Shown piece by piece: positions 9,624 to 18,141 of a stretch of DNA of 64,000 bases; within the stretch, counting starts at the first letter, position 1; every line of letters starts with the position of its first letter. Origin of the DNA: Teredinibacter purpureus (GTDB lineage Bacteria > Pseudomonadota > Gammaproteobacteria > Pseudomonadales > Cellvibrionaceae). The DNA lies in the NCBI RefSeq assembly GCF_014217335.1, contig NZ_CP060092.1, positions 1,319,501 to 1,383,500 on the forward strand, read 5' to 3'. The notes under the pieces were generated by a model, which did no database searches, was not told the origin of the DNA, and saw only the letters and a list, made by a program, of their open reading frames with translations. The translations under genes and the position numbers were made by a program.

Positions 9624-10733
9624 ATGGTATTGAATACAACGGAAGAAATTCTCGACGATTTTCGTCACGGTAAAATGGTTATTCTTATGGATGACGAAGA
9701 CCGTGAAAACGAAGGCGATTTAATTATGGCCGCCGACCAAGTGCGTGCTGAAGATATTAATTTTATGGCCAGCCACGCACGTGGGCTTATTTGTTTAACG
9801 TTGACGGAAGCGCGTTGTAAGCAGCTCGATTTGCCTTTAATGGTGCGTGACAACCTTGCCGCGCACGCTACAAATTTTACGGTTTCGATAGAAGCTGCTG
9901 AAGGCGTAACAACCGGCATTTCCGCTGCAGATCGCGCTCGCACCATTCGAGCAGCGGTTTCGCGTGAAGCGACGGCGAAAGATCTCGTGCAGCCGGGCCA
10001 TGTGTTTCCTTTAATGTCGCAAGCCGGTGGTGTATTAAGCCGCGCGGGACACACCGAGGCTGGCTGTGATCTTGCGCGTATGGCGGGTTTCGATCCCTCT
10101 GCCGTGATAGTCGAAATTATGAACGAAGACGGCACCATGGCGCGTCGTCCAAATCTGGAAGTCTTTGCCGAACAGCACGGTTTAAAAATTGGCACTATCG
10201 CCGATCTTATTCAGTACCGTGCGGTCCATGAAAAAACAGTTGCCTGTATTAACGAGCGTACAGTACAAACAGAGTATGGCGATTTTCTTCTAAAAACCTA
10301 TAAAGATACCGCGCGCAATGAATTGCATTTTGCGTTAATCAAAGGCGATATAAATCCAGAAGAGCCAATACTGGTTCGTGTGCATGTGGGGAGTACTGCG
10401 CGTGATGTATTAACCATACAGAGAACGAATCAAGACGGCCCTTCTTGGCATTTTCAAGCCGCAATGCGCAAAGTAGCGGAAGAAGGCTCCGGCGTTTTAG
10501 TGCTAATTTGTCACAATGAAACCACGCTTGAGATTGAAGAAAGTATCGATTGGTTGCTGTCGGGTAAGCAATTGCGACCGAAGCAAGATGTGGGATACAA
10601 GCAAGTAGGGACTGGCTCGCAAATATTACAAGATTTGGGTGTTAGAAAAATGCGCTTGATGAGCGCCCCCCTAAAATTTAACGCAATTTCCGGCTTTAAT
10701 TTGGAAGTTGTGGAATATTTAAAGAACGAATAA
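9624..10733 (+). CDS. ribBA: 3,4-dihydroxy-2-butanone 4-phosphate synthase with degenerate GTP cyclohydrolase II-like C-terminus
   Basis: 369 residues. The N-terminal half is a full DHBP synthase: [11 protein letters not shown] binds metal and ribulose 5-phosphate, and [12 protein letters not shown] is the second signature. It makes the four-carbon unit for lumazine. The C-terminal half (from about 205) has the GTP cyclohydrolase II fold in outline, but the zinc-binding Cys motif is absent: where the active ribA in this window has HSECLTGD and CDCG, this protein has [11 protein letters not shown] and no cysteines. It also lacks the RQEGRGIG motif. The C-terminus is therefore probably not a cyclohydrolase, and ribA at 14054 would supply that step. 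It is followed by ribH 13 bases on. Confidence 0.94.
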   Translation: MVLNTTEEILDDFRHGKMVILMDDEDRENEGDLIMAADQVRAEDINFMASHARGLICLTLTEARCKQLDLPLMVRDNLAAHATNFTVSIEAAEGVTTGISAADRARTIRAAVSREATAKDLVQPGHVFPLMSQAGGVLSRAGHTEAGCDLARMAGFDPSAVIVEIMNEDGTMARRPNLEVFAEQHGLKIGTIADLIQYRAVHEKTVACINERTVQTEYGDFLLKTYKDTARNELHFALIKGDINPEEPILVRVHVGSTARDVLTIQRTNQDGPSWHFQAAMRKVAEEGSGVLVLICHNETTLEIEESIDWLLSGKQLRPKQDVGYKQVGTGSQILQDLGVRKMRLMSAPLKFNAISGFNLEVVEYLKNE

Positions 10734-10746
10734 TACGGAATACACT

Positions 10747-11214
10747 ATGACCATTACAGTAATCGAAGGTGATTTTAAATCTGCTACGGGTAAATACGCG
10801 CTCTTGGTTAGCCGTTGGAACAGTTTTGTAGTGGAGCATTTAAAAGATGGCGCATTAGACACTTTGCGTCGTCATGGTATTGCCGATAACAATATCGACA
10901 TTATTTATGCCCCCGGCGCGTTCGAATTTCCGTTGACGGCACAAGCGATAGCCATCAGTAAAAAATACGATGCGATTATTGCGCTAGGCGCGGTTATTCG
11001 CGGCGGCACGCCTCATTTTGAGTATGTGGCCGGCGAGTGCACCAAGGGGTTGGCGCAAGTATCGTTGAATACGGGTTTGCCTATTACTTTCGGCGTGCTA
11101 ACCGTCGACTCTATCGAACAAGCGATAGAGCGTTCCGGTACTAAAGCGGGCAACAAAGGCTGTGAAGCGGCCGAGACAGCGCTAGAAATGGTGTCCTTAC
11201 TCGGTAAATTTTAG
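10747..11214 (+). CDS. ribH: 6,7-dimethyl-8-ribityllumazine synthase
   Basis: 155 residues. [12 protein letters not shown] and [17 protein letters not shown] are the substrate-binding and active-site motifs, with the conserved catalytic His in PHFE. It condenses the ribityl pyrimidine with the DHBP product and normally forms pentamers or larger shells. It sits between ribBA and nusB, the standard gammaproteobacterial order. Confidence 0.96.
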   Translation: MTITVIEGDFKSATGKYALLVSRWNSFVVEHLKDGALDTLRRHGIADNNIDIIYAPGAFEFPLTAQAIAISKKYDAIIALGAVIRGGTPHFEYVAGECTKGLAQVSLNTGLPITFGVLTVDSIEQAIERSGTKAGNKGCEAAETALEMVSLLGKF

Positions 11215-11374
11215 CGTCGATTTTCCGGCGCTTGTTTTCGTCGTTAGTTGGATTCTCGGCGTTAATGCAGTGTGCAAGCAGTGTGAGAGAACATGTGTAT
11301 TGTTATCTTGGCTGTTAACATTCCGGAGGCATATTCGTCTCCTTACTATTCGTTTTTTGAAGGTTTATCTGTTA

Positions 11375-11818
11375 ATGAAAGTATCAGCCGCAACTCGCAG
11401 CCGTGCCCGTCACTATGCCATGCAAGCCATCTATCAATGGCAAATGACCGGCAACCCGCTCAATGTCATTGAAGCAGAGTTTCACTCCGACAATGATATG
11501 GCAAAAGTGGATACAGACTATTTCCACGAAATATTTCACGGTGTTGCTGCGGCAAAAAGTGATTTAGACGAGTGTTTTAAACCTTATCTAAAAGCTATGA
11601 CCATTGAACAGGTCGACCCCGTTACTTTAGCTTTGTTGCGTCAAGCCAGTTATGAGTTTAGCCGTCGTTTAGATGTACCCTATCGTGTGGTTATTAACGA
11701 AGCCGTTAATTTAGCGAAAAAATTTGGTGCAGAAGATAGTCACAAATTTGTTAATGGCGTGCTGGACAAAGTCGCCGGCGATTTACGTGAAGCCGAGGTT
11801 AAAGCGGCGAGACGCTAA
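11375..11818 (+). CDS. nusB: transcription antitermination factor NusB
   Basis: The ATG at 11375 gives 147 residues beginning MKVSAATRSRARHYAMQAIY, matching the family start; upstream in-frame codons encode an atypical extension. All-helical, with the Arg-rich N-terminal RNA-binding patch (SRARHYAMQA) and YRVVINEAVNLAKKFG near the end. NusB binds NusE (S10) and the boxA RNA of rRNA leaders. It lies about 160 bases after ribH and 31 bases before thiL. Confidence 0.94.
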   Translation: MKVSAATRSRARHYAMQAIYQWQMTGNPLNVIEAEFHSDNDMAKVDTDYFHEIFHGVAAAKSDLDECFKPYLKAMTIEQVDPVTLALLRQASYEFSRRLDVPYRVVINEAVNLAKKFGAEDSHKFVNGVLDKVAGDLREAEVKAARR

Positions 11819-11849
11819 AGGTGTTTTGCTGTAGGTGTAGTAAATTCGC

Positions 11850-12803
11850 ATGAACGAATTTGACTTAATTAATCGCTATTTTAAGCGTGGCGCAAAGTGC
11901 AATACGGTCACGCTTGGCATTGGCGACGATTGCTCTCTTGTACAAATACCACAAGGGCAACAGCTCGCTATTTCCGTGGATACTCTCGTAGCCGATGTGC
12001 ATTTCCCTGCGAACGGTGACCCAGAGCAAATAGCCGAGCGCGCGCTATGCGTATCATTGTCTGACCTCGCTGCTATGGGCGCGCGGCCGTTATGGTTTAC
12101 GCTTAGCTTAACTTTGCCTAATGCCAATGAGCAATGGGTAGGCGCCTTTAGCGCAGGGTTGTTTCGTATTGCTAGTCAGTTTGGCTGTGAGCTAATTGGT
12201 GGCGATACGACAAAAGGCCCTTTAGCGATTAGCATCCAAGTAATGGGTAGTGTGGAACCAGGCAAAGCATTTACGCGTGGCGGAGCTGAACCTGGGGATC
12301 GAGTGTATGTCACAGGTAATCTCGGTGACGGCGCAGCGGCTCTGGCCATTATGGAAAGACGCTTAAAAGCCGATAGTGAATCGGCACATTATTTAAATGA
12401 CCGCTATTACCGCCCAGGCCCCCGTTTTTATGAAGCGAATGCGTTGATAGGCCACGTGAGTGCCGCTATTGATATTTCTGATGGGCTCTTAGCCGACCTA
12501 GGACATATTTGTAACGCAAGCCAAGTAGGTGCAGAAATTTTTGTAGAAAGCTTACCGTTATCGGCTGCGGTTTTGAAATGTGCGAGTACGCAACAACAGC
12601 ATCAGTGGGCGCTTTCGGGTGGCGATGATTATCAGCTGTGTTTTACTGTTCCTCAGCAGCATGTTGCGGCCGTTGAAGCGCTTATTGATCAAGGGTTAAA
12701 GGCTTCCGTTATCGGTATTGTTTCCCGAGAAATGGGCATTAAATGTAGTTTACTGGGCGAATCGTTCGCTACCACAACGACAGGGTATAACCACTTTGGC
12801 TGA
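11850..12803 (+). CDS. thiL: thiamine-monophosphate kinase
   Basis: 317 residues, normal for ThiL. It begins NEFDLINRYF, has GIGDDCSLV (nucleotide/Mg site), SVDTLVADVHFP and SDLAAMGARP, and later SGGDDYQL, all features of the PurM-like kinase fold. It phosphorylates thiamine phosphate to the active diphosphate. The stop lies inside the start region of pgpA, so the two are coupled. Confidence 0.96.
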   Translation: MNEFDLINRYFKRGAKCNTVTLGIGDDCSLVQIPQGQQLAISVDTLVADVHFPANGDPEQIAERALCVSLSDLAAMGARPLWFTLSLTLPNANEQWVGAFSAGLFRIASQFGCELIGGDTTKGPLAISIQVMGSVEPGKAFTRGGAEPGDRVYVTGNLGDGAAALAIMERRLKADSESAHYLNDRYYRPGPRFYEANALIGHVSAAIDISDGLLADLGHICNASQVGAEIFVESLPLSAAVLKCASTQQQHQWALSGGDDYQLCFTVPQQHVAAVEALIDQGLKASVIGIVSREMGIKCSLLGESFATTTTGYNHFG

Positions 12804-13284
12804 GACCAACCCCACAGTTAAACAATTGTTGCGCGACCCGAGGCTATTGTTCGCATTTGGATTTGGCTCTGGCCTATCACCTATTGTACCCGGCACCATG
12901 GGTACCTTAATGGCTGTACCGCTCTATTGGCTACTCGCCTCTTTAGCGCTGCCCTACTATATAGGGGTTGTCATAGTTGCAAGTGTGGTCGGTATTTATC
13001 TTTGTGGGTATGCCTCCAAAGTTTTGGGGGTGCATGACCACAAAGGCATTGTCTGGGATGAATTTGTAGGGCTTTGGATAACGCTAATCGCCGTGCCGTT
13101 TAGTTGGCAAACGCTTATGGCCGGCTTTGTGCTATTTAGGTTCTTTGATATGGTCAAACCGTGGCCCATTAGTGTTGTTGACAGAAAAGTACACGGTGGT
13201 TTTGGCATTATGGTAGATGACGTACTCGCTGGCATCGCAGCTGCCGTCATACTGCAGGTTTTAATGGCCTACGGTATGCTGTAG
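12796..13284 (+). CDS. pgpA: phosphatidylglycerophosphatase A
   Basis: I place the start at TTG 12796, which overlaps the end of thiL by 8 bases and gives 162 residues; a further upstream ATG (12718) would add 26 residues fully inside thiL and is less likely. Motifs: GSGLSPIVPGTMGT, the conserved N-terminal PgpA signature; DHKGIVWDEFVG with acidic catalytic residues; FRFFDMVKPWPI and MVDDVLAGI. Several membrane helices. It removes phosphate from phosphatidylglycerophosphate in phosphatidylglycerol synthesis. Confidence 0.92.
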   Translation: MAETNPTVKQLLRDPRLLFAFGFGSGLSPIVPGTMGTLMAVPLYWLLASLALPYYIGVVIVASVVGIYLCGYASKVLGVHDHKGIVWDEFVGLWITLIAVPFSWQTLMAGFVLFRFFDMVKPWPISVVDRKVHGGFGIMVDDVLAGIAAAVILQVLMAYGML

Positions 13285-13329
13285 GCCACGATCCTTCAAT
13301 TGGAATAATAAAAAAAGGAGAGGCTGGCA

Positions 13330-14013
13330 ATGGACGCTAAGCACACTAAACGTTTTAGCTTGATGCTGGTGCTAATTACGGCATTAGCGCTAAGTGCTTT
13401 TGTGTTAACCCTTAGTACCCTTGTGCTGGCGGCACCTATAGTCGAAGTAAAAGGGCTTTTTAAGGGGGGTGCAATATTGGTAATTAATGGTCAGCAGCAG
13501 TTGTTAAAACAGGGTAAAACCTCGCCGGAAGGCGTTATGTTAGTTGAGGCCAGTAGTAAGTTTGCGGTAATAGAGATAGAGGGACAGCGTCGAAAGCTCA
13601 CCCTCTCAAGAGCGATTGGGGGTGTCTATATTGAGCCCGAGAAACCCACCGTAAGGTTGCCCAGTGGCCATAACGGCCACTATATCGCGAGAGGGAAAAT
13701 TAACGGCGCTTCTGTTGAATTTATGGTGGATACCGGAGCCAGTGCTATTTCCATGAGTTCGGCTACAGCAGATTCGTTGCGCTTGCCCTATAAAAAAGGT
13801 ACGCCAACACGCGTTTCTACGGCGAACGGTGTTGCCTCTGGTTTTGAAATGAACTTATCCAGTGTAACGGTTGGCACCATAACGCTTAACAATGTACGTG
13901 CTATTGTGATTACAGGAACGTCGCCCTATCAAGTATTGCTGGGTAACAGCTTTTTAAGTCGTATTGATATGCAGGTAGATAAAGGTGTTTTAGTACTACA
14001 GTCGCGGTACTAA
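13330..14013 (+). CDS. retropepsin-like aspartic protease, membrane-anchored
   Basis: 227 residues. A hydrophobic N-terminus (about 10-35) is a signal anchor or signal peptide, so the protein faces the periplasm. The C-terminal half (about 118-227) has FMVDTGAS with the catalytic Asp134 and a later LLGNSFL motif, as in the single-lobe retropepsin-like family that dimerises to form the active site. The N-terminal periplasmic part (35-110) is not recognised. It follows pgpA by 45 bases behind a good ribosome site (AAGGAGAGG), and precedes ribA. Confidence 0.82.
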   Translation: MDAKHTKRFSLMLVLITALALSAFVLTLSTLVLAAPIVEVKGLFKGGAILVINGQQQLLKQGKTSPEGVMLVEASSKFAVIEIEGQRRKLTLSRAIGGVYIEPEKPTVRLPSGHNGHYIARGKINGASVEFMVDTGASAISMSSATADSLRLPYKKGTPTRVSTANGVASGFEMNLSSVTVGTITLNNVRAIVITGTSPYQVLLGNSFLSRIDMQVDKGVLVLQSRY

Positions 14014-14053
14014 TCGTGAAAGAAATTAAGATCAAAATGTTAAAGGTATTTGA

Positions 14054-14656
14054 GTGTCGGTAAAATATGTTGAATCTTCCAAGCTGCCTACGTCATTAGG
14101 TATGTTTGAAATGCATGGATTCGTTGATGACGCAGGCGATAAAGAGCATGTAGCATTAACAATGGGCGATCTGTCCAGTGGAGAGCCCGTGCTTGCGCGT
14201 ATTCATTCTGAGTGCCTAACCGGTGACGCGCTATTTTCACTTCGGTGTGATTGCGGTGCACAACTGCAAGCGGCCATGCACCGTATTGCGGTAGAAGGGC
14301 GTGGTGTTATATTTTATTTGCGGCAAGAAGGTCGTGGTATTGGCTTGGTGAATAAGATTCGCGCTTACCATTTACAAGATCGAGGCGCCGATACCGTGGA
14401 GGCCAATGAACAGCTAGGTTTTGGTGCCGATATGCGTGATTACTCGATGTTAAAACCTATGTGTGATCAGTTAGGTATTCGTCAGGTAAAACTCTTAACT
14501 AATAATCCACGAAAAATAAAAGCGTTAGAAGATCTTGGTATTCAAGTGACCGAACGTATGGCGCATGAAACGGGTAGAAATCCCCATAATGCGCATTACC
14601 TCGAAACAAAGCGTGGCAAACTTGGCCATTTACTCGATAACAATGAAAGTTCATAG
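14054..14656 (+). CDS. ribA: GTP cyclohydrolase II
   Basis: 200 residues with a GTG start; the N-terminus [17 protein letters not shown] is family-like. The zinc site [18 protein letters not shown] (three Cys), the [13 protein letters not shown] motif with the catalytic residues, and LLTNNPRK are all intact. It opens GTP to the diaminopyrimidine, the first riboflavin step. It is detached from the rib block by pgpA and a protease gene, and probably compensates for the degenerate C-terminus of RibBA. Confidence 0.96.
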   Translation: MSVKYVESSKLPTSLGMFEMHGFVDDAGDKEHVALTMGDLSSGEPVLARIHSECLTGDALFSLRCDCGAQLQAAMHRIAVEGRGVIFYLRQEGRGIGLVNKIRAYHLQDRGADTVEANEQLGFGADMRDYSMLKPMCDQLGIRQVKLLTNNPRKIKALEDLGIQVTERMAHETGRNPHNAHYLETKRGKLGHLLDNNESS

Positions 14657-14668
14657 TCGTTAACATTG

Positions 14669-14692
14669 TAGGCTCGCTCGAGTGCGAGCCTA
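14669..14692 (+). terminator. hairpin terminator after ribA
   Basis: A perfect 9-bp stem (TAGGCTCGC/GCGAGCCTA) with a 6-base loop starts 13 bases after the ribA stop. A pyrimidine-rich stretch follows, but the T run comes late, so efficiency is unclear. Confidence 0.65.
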
Positions 14693-14760
14693 TCTCGCCC
14701 TTCCTTTATCCCTTTACCTTTTTTTAAATTTCTTAGAAACCTCTCTTTTCTGTACCTTAG

Positions 14761-14845
14761 CTGAATAAAGTTCACTTTTTAATTAACTTCAATTACGAGG
14801 TTTTTATTCAGAATTCATTCATTTTTCGGATGCCATAATTCATTC
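14761..14845 (+). promoter_or_regulatory. leader repeats upstream of the porin gene
   Basis: CTGAATAAA (14761-14769) and TTTATTCAG (14803-14811) are a perfect 9-bp inverted repeat 33 bases apart. AATTCATTC occurs twice (14812-14820 and 14837-14845). These may be regulator sites or a fold in the mRNA leader; no named regulator is inferred. Confidence 0.3.
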
Positions 14846-14916
14846 CAGAGATGCACGAATGCCCAGGGCAGATAGTGTATTAAGTGTTTTAAATGGATTT
14901 TATTAAGGACTAAAAA

Positions 14917-15672
14917 ATGAAAAAGCAACTGCTTACTTTATGTATTACATTGGCCGCAGCACATCAGGTTATCGCCGAAGAATACACGATTGAAGCGAGT
15001 GCCAGTGCTGGGAATATTAGCTTTGACGGCGGAGATGATATTGTAGAAATGGGTGTAGGTGGGACGGCTTATTGGTCGCCGGTCGATACATCGGGGCACG
15101 TATTAGGGGAAGCCGCTTTTATAAGTCGCAGCTCAAATATCTCTGGCGAGTATTTTAAATTTGACTCTGATTCTGGCGATGCAGATGGACTAATTATTGG
15201 CGCTGAATACTATATTCCCAATAGTATGTATTACGTCGGGTTAGACTACATGCGATTTGATGACGGCAGTGATAGCGATGATGTATTACTTGGCACCGTT
15301 GGGATTACACCAATGGAAGGCCTCTTAGTGACAACCTCCTACCTTGAGGGCGACGATTACGAACTTAACTTCGCAGGAAAATATGTAGCGCCATTGAATG
15401 GGGATCAAGCGTTAAGTCTTTACGGCGATATTGAGCGTGAGGACGATGATGTTAACTATTCCATAGGCGCAGATTTTTACTTTAATCGGTTCGCTAGTGC
15501 CGGAATAGAGTACGCCGATGTATTCTCTGACGATGATAGATTGCGCGACTTATACAAAGAGATTACCGTTAAAGGCGAATACTTTTTCACTGAAAAAGCG
15601 TCATTGAGTGCTTACTATACAGCGGCCGAATATTCGGATGTTACTGGATTACAAGCGTCCTTTCGATTTTAA
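14917..15672 (+). CDS. putative outer-membrane porin, 251 aa
   Basis: A 20-residue signal peptide (cleavage near VIAEE) is followed by an acidic mature part with alternating polar/hydrophobic strands and a C-terminal Phe (LQASFRF), the typical BAM signal of outer-membrane barrels. Short strands such as GLIIGAEYYIP, YYVGLDYMRFD and LSLYGDIERE repeat through the protein. Asp-rich loops (DDGSDSDD) suggest Ca2+ or surface charge. I cannot name the substrate. It stands alone between two hairpins. Confidence 0.75.
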   Translation: MKKQLLTLCITLAAAHQVIAEEYTIEASASAGNISFDGGDDIVEMGVGGTAYWSPVDTSGHVLGEAAFISRSSNISGEYFKFDSDSGDADGLIIGAEYYIPNSMYYVGLDYMRFDDGSDSDDVLLGTVGITPMEGLLVTTSYLEGDDYELNFAGKYVAPLNGDQALSLYGDIEREDDDVNYSIGADFYFNRFASAGIEYADVFSDDDRLRDLYKEITVKGEYFFTEKASLSAYYTAAEYSDVTGLQASFRF

Positions 15673-15712
15673 CGTACGGCGTTATCGTAACGTCTAAGCA
15701 CATTCCCTTTTC

Positions 15713-15743
15713 TCGCACGGATAGCCTCTCGCTATTCGTGCGA
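15713..15743 (+). terminator. hairpin after the porin gene
   Basis: The stem TCGCACG-GATAG/CTATT-CGTGCGA (one G-T pair) with a 7-base loop lies about 40 bases after the porin stop. There is no clear T run, so this may be a weak or Rho-assisted terminator. Confidence 0.45.
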
Positions 15744-15874
15744 ATGCCCATATTTACCTTAAGAGTACGATATAAAACGTTTGTGATAGAAATGTTATAC
15801 ATTTGTGATCGCCGTAGGACGTCCGTTCATTATTGTTGGTAGTACTTTCAACCAAAGCAATAAGAGGACAGACA

Positions 15875-16576
15875 ATGAAGATTACCCCTGTATTATTTGG
15901 CTCCCTAATTTCTCTCATGGCCACCACTGCCAGCGCTGAAATGATCTCAGTCGAGATTACCAACCTCACTCAAAGCATGTACTTTACACCCCTCATGGTA
16001 ACCAGTCACACGGATACGGCTGATGTATTTGATGTGGGAATGACCGCGTCAATAGAGCTGCAAGCTATGGCCGAAGGTGGCGATCTGGCAGGGCTTACGA
16101 CGCTATTAGATTCCGTTGGTGCTGCCAGCATGGCAAACCCTGCAGGGGGCCTACTAGCGCCTGCCTCCAGTACATCTGTCATGAACCTTGATACCGGAGA
16201 TAATAACCTGTTGAGCATTGTTGCCATGCTATTGCCGACAAATGATGGCTTTGTGGGCTTAGATGCTTGGCCCATTCCTGCGACGGCTGGCACTTACACC
16301 ATTATGCTAAATGGCTATGATGCAGGCACTGAAGTAAACGATGAACGCGTAGTGGCTGATAGCGGTATGCCAGGTGTTGTAGGCATTCCTGCGAACCCGG
16401 GTGGTAACGGAGGTACGGGCGGTACAGGTGTGGCTATGACAGAGGCCAATACCACAGTGCATATACACCGTGGCAACCTCGGTGATAATCAGTTAACCGG
16501 TGGCAGCAGTGATTTGGTTAGCAGTGTGCATCGTTGGTTAAACCCAGTGGCGAAAGTCGTCGTAACCGTTCAATAA
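15875..16576 (+). CDS. exported spondin-domain protein
   Basis: 233 residues from the ATG at 15875, chosen because AAGAGGA lies just upstream and a clean signal peptide follows (cleavage after TASA). The mature part starts MISVEITNLTQSMYFTPLMV and matches the bacterial Spondin_N domain: paired EITNLT and LLPTNDGF segments, GLDAWPIP, DAGTEVNDE and a C-terminal HRWLNPVAK. A Gly-rich loop (NPGGNGGTGGTG) breaks the domain near residue 175. Spondin domains in animals bind matrix components; bacterial roles are not well known. A paralogous lipoprotein gene follows at 14 bases, then a two-component pair. Confidence 0.82.
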   Translation: MKITPVLFGSLISLMATTASAEMISVEITNLTQSMYFTPLMVTSHTDTADVFDVGMTASIELQAMAEGGDLAGLTTLLDSVGAASMANPAGGLLAPASSTSVMNLDTGDNNLLSIVAMLLPTNDGFVGLDAWPIPATAGTYTIMLNGYDAGTEVNDERVVADSGMPGVVGIPANPGGNGGTGGTGVAMTEANTTVHIHRGNLGDNQLTGGSSDLVSSVHRWLNPVAKVVVTVQ

Positions 16577-16590
16577 CCGGGAGATAAAAA

Positions 16591-17331
16591 ATGAAACGAT
16601 TACATTCTTTTGGTTTGTTAGGGTTCGTTGCAATGGCTTTGACGCTGTCGGGCTGCGAGCTTAACGATGACGATGATATGACGCCGACTGCGGTGCCCAC
16701 CGCAATGCCCACCGTTGCGCCCACGCCAGAGCCCGTTGCGCTTTATGAAATTAAGGTGCTTAACAGTACTCATGGGCAGCCTTTATCGCCGGTCGCGGTA
16801 TTGTTGCACGTAGAAAGTGACCCGCAGTGGCAGATTGGCCTAGCGGCTACCGCAGGGCTCGAGCGCTTGGCTGAATCAGGTGACGGCTCAGAGTTTATGG
16901 CCCAAAATACGGTCTTAGCGGCAATGTCGGGCGCCGGCGTCATAATGCCAGGCCAGAGCGATGTCACGCAGGTGAGCGCGGCCGAATCACAAAGTCTCAC
17001 ACTCACTGTTGCCACTATGCTTGTCAATACCAATGACGCGTTTACCGGTGTTACCGCTTGGCCGGTTGGACAATTGGCCGTGAACGAAAGCCAAACAGTG
17101 ATAACGCCTATCTACGACGCAGGCACAGAGGCGAACAGTGAAAGTGTTGCGTCCATACCGGGGCCTGCCGCCGGTGGTGAAGGTTACAACAGTGATCGAG
17201 ATGATGTTGATTTTGTTGCGCGCCATCCTGGGGTTGTCACAATGGACGATGGCCTTGTTGGCTCAGCCTTAACCCAAGCGCATCGTTTTGATAATGGCGC
17301 GGCGGTCATTCGCGTTACGCGTATGCAGTAA
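16591..17331 (+). CDS. spondin-domain lipoprotein
   Basis: 246 residues. The N-terminus ends in the lipobox LSGC, then an acidic and Pro/Thr-rich spacer (NDDDDMTPTAVPT). The domain from about residue 50 (YEIKVLNSTHGQPLSPV) shows the same layout as the preceding protein: AMS/ASM segment, LVNTNDAFTGVTAWP, DAGTEANSE, and a C-terminal AHRFDNGAAVIRV. It is a paralogue that has become membrane-tethered. SD GGGAGA lies before the ATG. Gene order suggests it is co-made with the soluble spondin protein and perhaps monitored by the neighbouring kinase. Confidence 0.82.
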   Translation: MKRLHSFGLLGFVAMALTLSGCELNDDDDMTPTAVPTAMPTVAPTPEPVALYEIKVLNSTHGQPLSPVAVLLHVESDPQWQIGLAATAGLERLAESGDGSEFMAQNTVLAAMSGAGVIMPGQSDVTQVSAAESQSLTLTVATMLVNTNDAFTGVTAWPVGQLAVNESQTVITPIYDAGTEANSESVASIPGPAAGGEGYNSDRDDVDFVARHPGVVTMDDGLVGSALTQAHRFDNGAAVIRVTRMQ

Positions 17332-17393
17332 TACTCAAAAGGAGATAAGGTTAAGAGCAGTGCTTGCCATGGCTGCTCTGATACTAATTCGCT

Positions 17394-18110
17394 ATGCATG
17401 AAAAAATACTAGTAGTAGAAGATCAACAGGATATTAACGAACTCATCGCGTTGAATCTAGAATCGTTAGACTATCAGGTAACGCGATGCTTAACCGGTAA
17501 TGAAGGCTTGGACAAAGCCATGTCAAACGAATTTGATTTAATGATTCTTGATATTATGTTGCCGGAAATTGATGGGCTAAAAATTTGCCAATTAGTGCGT
17601 GGTAGCCACTCGTATTTACCTATTTTAATGTTAACCGCTAAAAAATCAGAAATTGATCGTGTAGTGGGGTTAGAAATGGGCGCCGATGATTACCTCACAA
17701 AACCCTTTAGCGTACGTGAGCTGCAAGCCAGAGTGAAAGCGCTTCTACGCCGTGTTGCGTTCTTAAATGCAGAAACGGGATTGGACACAGCAAAAACCGA
17801 TAATATTTGCGTAGGTGATGTGGTTATTAATAAGGGCAAACGAACCGTAATACTCAGTGGCAACGACGTAAAATTAACAGCCAAAGAATTTGATCTACTG
17901 TTATATATGGCCAACCATCCGGGGCAAGTTTTTAGCCGCGAACAATTGCTGAATGCAGTGTGGGGTTACCACCATTCAGGTTATGAGCATACGGTAAATT
18001 CTCATATTAACCGGCTGCGTGCAAAACTGGAGGCCGATTCCGCCAACCCAGAATATGTGCTAACGGTTTGGGGTGTTGGGTACAAATTTTCAGAGCGAGC
18101 AACCCATTGA
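17394..18110 (+). CDS. OmpR/PhoB-family response regulator
   Basis: 238 residues. Receiver domain 1-120 with Glu9/Asp10, phosphoacceptor Asp53 (ILDIMLPEIDG) and conserved Lys in LTKPFSVREL. The C-terminal winged helix (about 135-235) has LTAKEFDLLLYMANHPGQV and VNSHINRLRAKLE. It binds DNA as a dimer after phosphorylation. The kinase gene starts 31 bases later. It probably controls the spondin genes next to it, which is inference from position. Confidence 0.93.
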   Translation: MHEKILVVEDQQDINELIALNLESLDYQVTRCLTGNEGLDKAMSNEFDLMILDIMLPEIDGLKICQLVRGSHSYLPILMLTAKKSEIDRVVGLEMGADDYLTKPFSVRELQARVKALLRRVAFLNAETGLDTAKTDNICVGDVVINKGKRTVILSGNDVKLTAKEFDLLLYMANHPGQVFSREQLLNAVWGYHHSGYEHTVNSHINRLRAKLEADSANPEYVLTVWGVGYKFSERATH

Positions 18111-18141
18111 TGTACAGGTATGCATCTAAGGAAAACACTAT

